From positions 93,930 to 157,929 of the forward strand of contig NZ_FRAY01000007.1 of NCBI RefSeq assembly GCF_900142475.1: a DNA stretch of 64,000 nt, written 5' to 3'. Source of the stretch: Fibrobacter sp. UWH4 (GTDB lineage Bacteria > Fibrobacterota > Fibrobacteria > Fibrobacterales > Fibrobacteraceae). The translations under genes and the position numbers were made by a program. The notes below the pieces were generated by a model. That model did not search any database and was not told the DNA's origin. It saw only the letters and a list, made by a program, of their open reading frames with translations. Shown piece by piece: positions 59,872-64,000 of the stretch (within the stretch, counting starts at the first letter, position 1; each line of letters begins with the position of its first letter).

Positions 59872-61754
59872 TTACCTGGAAACTCTCACGGTCTGCATCT
59901 GGCCGGTGGTACGGCTACGCAGATAGTAAATGCCCGAAGCCCTGATGGCGCTAGAAGACTTGAGCAGGTCGGCAGCGGCATTGAATCCATAGGCCGAAAT
60001 CAGGCCCAGGCGGTTCCCCTGCATGTCGAACACGTAGTAATCCTGGAGCTTGCCCGCGTCAAACTTGACATTCGCAATGGAAATCGTACCCGGGTCATCG
60101 TCACCGACAATCGGTTCAGGGTCGGTTGCGTCCTTGCCCTTCACGAAGGTGAAGTAGTCCACGTCGAACCAGGCGCCGGTCACGTCCATACGCAGGACAT
60201 GCTTACCCGCCGGGAGGTCACGTTTGCAGAAACCTTGTTGTAGTCGTCGTAATTTTCTTCGCCTTCCTTGGCGGCAGGGACAGAAATCTTTTCGGTAAGA
60301 GCCTTGCCATCGAGAGAAAGCTGGAAGCTAGAGGTAGAACCTGCGGCAGCCACGGCGGCAAACATCGTGTAGTCACCCGCTTCCTTCACGTTCACTGTCC
60401 ATTCGAGCCAGTCGCCTTCGCTGTTGTAGCCCACGATTACACCGGTCGCCTTCTTGTAAAGGTCAACGCCCGTGTCCTTGCGGTAATCGCTATCGCCGTG
60501 ATTTTCGGAATCATCGCTATAGGACTGGTTGCTCGTACCGTCTTCGTTGACGCCCACACCCGGAATATCGAAATCTTCGGCTTCGACCTTACCCGGGAGC
60601 GAAATCGCCTCGCCCTTGAACGGGAGCTGCGGTTCAGGCTCGATGGGCGTGAAGGTCACATCGTTTTTACCCTTGCTTAAGTTGTTCGCAAAATATTCTT
60701 CGAGCCAGTTCATGGAAGCGCGCTTGCGGCCATCTTTTTCGATGAGGCCGGTGTTTGCAACCCAAGTAGAGCCGTTGATATAGCCCCAAATGGTAATGCC
60801 TGCAACCCACGGAGTTTCCCACATGAACGGAATCTGGTTTGCGTAATCGTTTTTCTGTTTGGTATCGTCCGCTTCGCCGATATCGTATTCCGAAACCAGG
60901 AGCGGGAGGCCCGTTTCGTTGTGGATGCGGGTCATCTTGCTTTCGAAATCGGACTTGCTCATGCCCTTACAGTCGTGAGCCTGCTGGCCGTAAGCATCCA
61001 CCGGAGCACCATTCTTGACGATGGTCTGGATGAGTTCGATACCTTCGTTGATCTGCCAGGAAAGCGTATTGTAATCGTTATAGATGAGCACGGCTTTTGG
61101 CCAGCGTTCGCGGGCCATCTTGAAAGCGGTGGTGATAAAGTCGTACTGGTGCTTGCCATTTACAACGCGGTCACCGCCGAGGGCTTCGATAATGTAGGAG
61201 CCGCCGCATTCGGTATCGTCGGTGCTGTGGCCTTCGGCACCTGCAGCAGGCTTGCCGTAACCGGAGTGGTAGTTGTCACCGGCCCAGATTGCCTCGTTCA
61301 CCACGTCGATGTATTCGAGGTCAGGGAACTTGGCCGCAACGGCATCGAACCATTCGGTGATGTACTTTTTGGTGAGTTCTACGGTAATGCCCGGATTTTT
61401 CTTTTTGCAGAGGAAGTTCGGGTACTGCGAGCCCCAAACGAGAGCGTGGAACTTGAAATGGCGTTCACCCGGTTTTTCCTTGGCCCACTTGTAGGCGCTT
61501 TCGCACTTGTCGAAGTTGTCCCAAGCGAACTTGCTTGTACCGCTGTTGCCGTTAGAAAGGGAATGGATAGAGCCCCACTTACAGCCGTTTTCGGGAGTAA
61601 TCTGGTTCCAGTATTGGGCAAAGTCGCTACGAATCTGGCCGCCCGTAGTAATATTGCCCAAGAATTTTGCACCGCCATCGGCCATGGCTGCGTTAGCAAC
61701 GGTCGCAAAGCCTGCAATGGTTGCAATAGCAAGAGAAAGGGAAAGTCTTTTCAT
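59872..61754 (-). pseudogene. GH10-CBM6 xylanase gene with one-base frameshift
   Basis: From the ATG at 61754, signal peptide (KRLSLSLAIATIAGFATVANA) and GH10 domain with HALVWGSQYPNF, DVVNEAI and LVSEYDIGE are intact, as is most of CBM6. Near 60220 the frame reads ...KVSANVTSRRVSMSCVWT-stop, where the second gene reads KVSANVTLPAGKHVLRMDVTG. Loss of one C in a CCTCCC context explains it. The remaining CBM6 end and tail (FDVDYFTFVKG ... QDYYVFDMQGNRLG) are open in the next frame to 59872. If real, an active but tail-less xylanase would be made. It lacks the glycine-rich insert. Confidence 0.85.
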
Positions 61755-62019
61755 AACCAGCATCCTTTAAAAACGTGAACACCATAAGCAAAAGTACCTT
61801 ACAAAAGGGGGCTTTTACCCTGTCAAAGACAAGTTTCCTTGGACAATAAATCCACGCTCCCCAAATAAAAAGCGCTCACAAAACGCTTTTTACACGAAAT
61901 TGTGTAAGTTTTATATTTAGTTTAACAAACTTTACGCAAAATATATTGCAAATTCACAATAAATGTGTAAATTTATTTATGAGATAAAAGTGCAAGGGTA
62001 TCATAAAAAAGGAGTATTT

Positions 62020-63531
62020 ATGCGTAACCCCCAAATAGCAAATATCGCCAGCATTGCTTTGCTCGGTCTTTTAAGCAGCCAGGCCTTCGCCTGGAGCATT
62101 GATGGCGTGGTAAAGTCCAAGATTTCCGGCCGTTTGCTCGGCGGAGTTAAAATCAGTACCTTTAACTTCGGTGGCTATGAAACGACCAGCGCCGAAGACG
62201 GAACATTCCGCCTCAGTGGCGACGGCACCACCGCTATCGCAGGCACCAAGGCTTCTAATGTAGCCCTCCACATGGAAGGCAACATGCTCACCATCTACAA
62301 TGCGGACGCACGTTCCCTCAGCGTGTCCGTGATCAACTCCCTTGGCAAGGTTCTCAAGAAGAACAACATCGAAAACGTCCAGGGAATCGTCTCCCTGGAC
62401 TTGGGCAAGCTTGCAAGAGGCGCGAAGTTCATCCGCGTCACCGCAGACAACCGTAACAGCACCTTTATGGTGACCGACAAGGGCGTAACGGCTCTCAAGA
62501 AAGAAGGCGACCTGCTGCCGATGCTCCAGTTCGCCATGGAAGGCTACGCCAATTTTGTCTACCAGATGCAGGCCGAAACCGAGACCGGCGTGACCATCGA
62601 AATGGTAAGGCCCGCCAGCTCGAGCTCTACCGAAGTCAAGCCGGCAGAATCCTCCAGTTCTCAACAGGTTGAACCGCCGAAATCTTCCAGCAGCGCCGGC
62701 AACGACGAACCTATCGTAGTCGACTGCTCCGGCAAGACTGCACAGTCCGGCAAAGACGAGACAGTAAAATTGACCGTCCAAGGCAGCTCTGGCCAACGCT
62801 CATTCATCATGCATGTACCGAGCGCCTACAAGGGCGACAAGCCCGTACCGCTCGTTATTGACTACCACCCGATTGGTGGCAGCAGCGAAGGACAGATGAA
62901 GGGCACGACCTACAAGTCGCAAACCGACCCCGAAGGAGTCATCTCACTCTACCCGCAAGGCACCACCAAAACGATGGGTCCGGGTTGGAACGTCGGTCCT
63001 TGCTGTTCCAACGACGACGACCTTGAGTTCACTCGCGAAATGATCAAGTATGTCAGAGAAAAAGCCTGCATCGACCCGCAGCGCATCTACGCTACCGGCT
63101 TCTCGATGGGTGGCGGTATGAGTAACCATGTGGCCTGCATGATGTCCGATGTCTTCGCCGCAGTAGCACCCGCAGCCATGGACTTGAACAAGACCAACAG
63201 CGCCAAGTGCACGAAGGCACGCCCGATTTCTGTCATCAACTTCCGCGGCACGGCAGACCAGGTCTGCAAATACCAAGGTGGAGACAGTGGGTACAACGAC
63301 GGTTTGAACTTCCTCGGCGCCGAAGGCACCTTCAAGTATTGGGCAGAGGCAGACGGTTGCACCGGTGCTCCGACAACGAATTCCGACGGTTGCCAGGAAT
63401 ACTCCACCTGCCGCGATGGCGTGAAGGTCGTCCTCTGCACCAAGCAGGGAGGCCAGCATGAACAGGGCGACGGCAGAATCGGTTGGCCGTTCCTGAAGCA
63501 GTTCACTCTGCCGGCAAGCTTCGTGAAGTAA
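62020..63531 (+). CDS. Secreted CE1-type esterase (feruloyl/acetylxylan esterase, PHB-depolymerase-like)
   Basis: 503 residues from the ATG at 62020 (AAGGAG 6 nt upstream). Signal peptide ends LLSSQAFA. An N-terminal beta domain with SGRLLGGVKISTFNFGG, then a region like the sorting tail of other enzymes (LSVSVINSLGKVLKK) is placed internally here. A serine/Glu/Lys linker leads to the alpha/beta hydrolase: PLVIDYHPIGG oxyanion segment, nucleophile in ATGFSMGGGMS, FRGTADQVC acid and GQHEQGD histidine. Divergent from the GH10 genes; probably removes ferulate or acetate from xylan. Confidence 0.85.
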   Translation: MRNPQIANIASIALLGLLSSQAFAWSIDGVVKSKISGRLLGGVKISTFNFGGYETTSAEDGTFRLSGDGTTAIAGTKASNVALHMEGNMLTIYNADARSLSVSVINSLGKVLKKNNIENVQGIVSLDLGKLARGAKFIRVTADNRNSTFMVTDKGVTALKKEGDLLPMLQFAMEGYANFVYQMQAETETGVTIEMVRPASSSSTEVKPAESSSSQQVEPPKSSSSAGNDEPIVVDCSGKTAQSGKDETVKLTVQGSSGQRSFIMHVPSAYKGDKPVPLVIDYHPIGGSSEGQMKGTTYKSQTDPEGVISLYPQGTTKTMGPGWNVGPCCSNDDDLEFTREMIKYVREKACIDPQRIYATGFSMGGGMSNHVACMMSDVFAAVAPAAMDLNKTNSAKCTKARPISVINFRGTADQVCKYQGGDSGYNDGLNFLGAEGTFKYWAEADGCTGAPTTNSDGCQEYSTCRDGVKVVLCTKQGGQHEQGDGRIGWPFLKQFTLPASFVK

Positions 63532-63595
63532 AACCTCTCTCTCTAACGAATCTTAGTACTCCTAAGAATACCTCCAAAAACCAACCCCACGAAGG

Positions 63596-63625
63596 CCCTC
63601 GCATTGCGAGGGTCTTCTTCCTTTT
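63596..63625 (+). terminator. Intrinsic terminator of CE1 gene
   Basis: CCCTCGC-att-GCGAGGG is followed by TCTTCTTCCTTTTT. Confidence 0.75.
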
Positions 63626-63654
63626 TCTTGAGTTAGATTCCTCGCTGCGCTCGC

Positions 63655-63768
63655 CGAGCCTGCAGTCTCGGCCCTCCGGGTGACTATCCCTAACGCGGCA
63701 GCCGCGGGAGCGTAACGGAGCGGGGCGGTATATAAAAAAAAGGAGCCCTCAAGCTGTTGCTTAGGGGG
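63655..63768. repeat. Possible degenerate element D plus terminator
   Basis: CGAGCC, a CGCGGC-a-GCCGCG dyad and GGAGCGGGGCGGTATATAAAA resemble the start, hairpin and end of elements A-C. To its right, on the minus strand, CCCTAAGC-aaca-GCTTGAGGG precedes eight T (63727-63760). No gene in 63532-63905. Confidence 0.35.
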
Positions 63769-63772
63769 CCGT

Positions 63773-63866
63773 GAGCCATGAGCGACCGGTACTGACCGGT
63801 CGTGATGGCGAGAGTGAGGCCCGGCCACAGTTACCTGCCAGCATAAGGGCCGAACGGTCTATAAAT
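63773..63866. ncRNA. Structured repeat element C
   Basis: Plus-strand reading: GAGCCAT, hairpin GCGACCGGT-actg-ACCGGTCGT, ATGGCGAGAGTGAGG, second stem GGCCC/GGGCC, ending GCCGAACGGTCTATAAA. The conserved blocks match elements A and B about 9 kb away while both stems differ in sequence and keep pairing. Placed directly after the 5S terminator on the minus strand. Confidence 0.65.
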
Positions 63867-63867
63867 A

Positions 63868-63903
63868 AAAAAAGCCCCCTGCGAGGTTTACCTCGTAGGG
63901 GGC
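63868..63903 (-). terminator. rRNA operon terminator
   Basis: On the minus strand GCCCCCTACGAGGT-aa-ACCTCGCAGGGGGC is followed by seven T, just after the 5S 3' end. Confidence 0.85.
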
Positions 63904-63904
63904 G

Positions 63905-64000
63905 TGAATCCAGCGGCGACCTACTCTCCCGGGCCCGTGGGCCAGGTACCATCGGCGATGAGGGGCTTGACTTCCGTGTTCGGAAAGGGAACGGGTATGA
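63905..64000 (-). rRNA. 5S ribosomal RNA (5' end outside window)
   Basis: The minus strand reads CCGTTCCCTTTCCGAACACG, GAAGTCAAGCCCCTC and GATGGTACC, then GGGAGAGTAGGTCGCCGC at the 3' end. These are the universal 5S loop B/C/E blocks. It is followed by a strong terminator, so it is the last gene of an rRNA operon extending to the right. Confidence 0.93.

Noticed and set aside
1..64000. CRISPR array, intact insertion sequence or prophage
   Set aside because: No regularly spaced identical repeats with unique spacers, no transposase with terminal inverted repeats and no structural phage genes were seen; Rpn is transposase-like by family name only.

Overview
The window reads as chromosome of a Fibrobacter-type fibre-degrading gut bacterium. 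This is inferred from several copies of the FISUMP lipoprotein domain (a Fibrobacter major paralogous domain), serine-rich linkers, sorting-type C-terminal tails on secreted enzymes, and many plant cell wall enzymes (GH9, a GH51-type enzyme, three GH10-CBM6 xylanases, CE4, CE1 and a BD-FAE-type esterase). No CRISPR array, tRNA or intact insertion sequence was seen. A 5S rRNA gene on the minus strand runs off the right edge.

Layout. 1-3241: two translationally coupled FISUMP lipoproteins. 3319-11361: two diverged copies of a small-molecule-response cassette (CAT-like acetyltransferase, small membrane protein, zinc-ribbon protein), one headed by a MerR regulator and one by a TetR regulator, with different genes inserted in each. 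11480-25097: the conserved pyrH-frr-uppS-cdsA-dxr-rseP envelope and isoprenoid set, interrupted by a polysaccharide deacetylase before dxr and by an esterase, a GH9 and a GH51-type enzyme before rseP. 25305-30952: an M6 protease, an Rpn/PD-(D/E)XK nuclease behind a long highly structured leader, a DprA/SLOG-like protein, a FISUMP lipoprotein and a micro-ORF. 31601-35226: etfB-etfA-acyl-CoA dehydrogenase operon.

35372-40365 is an AT-rich accessory island. It has two unknown envelope proteins, a 119-bp RNA-like hairpin, two DUF3800 genes that each carry one in-frame nonsense codon, two promoter-to-terminator small RNA candidates beside them, and a 55-residue acidic protein. 40604-44219: a GGDEF-EAL protein with an intact EAL half, followed by a receiver-PAS protein that lacks its phosphoacceptor. 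44599-46225: rpsB-tsf. 46528-49937: NERD helicase, sigma-like protein and a gene remnant. 50062-54093: rmuC, a FISUMP-like membrane protein, a membrane HExxH protein and an FMN reductase. 54717-55567: rplM-rpsI, with rpsI apparently starting at AUC. 55844-63531: three GH10-CBM6 genes in tandem (the third frameshifted) and a divergent CE1 esterase. 63532-64000: terminators, a structured repeat and 5S rRNA.

The strongest unexplained signals are RNA-level. First, a ~430-nt leader before the Rpn nuclease gene with at least six strong stems and G-U pairs on the coding strand. Second, a ~95-nt element lying between intrinsic terminators downstream of rpsI (two copies) and of 5S rRNA (one copy), whose stems covary completely between copies. 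Third, the DUF3800-associated small RNAs, whose first member sits promoter-RNA-terminator-gene like a type III toxin-antitoxin locus.
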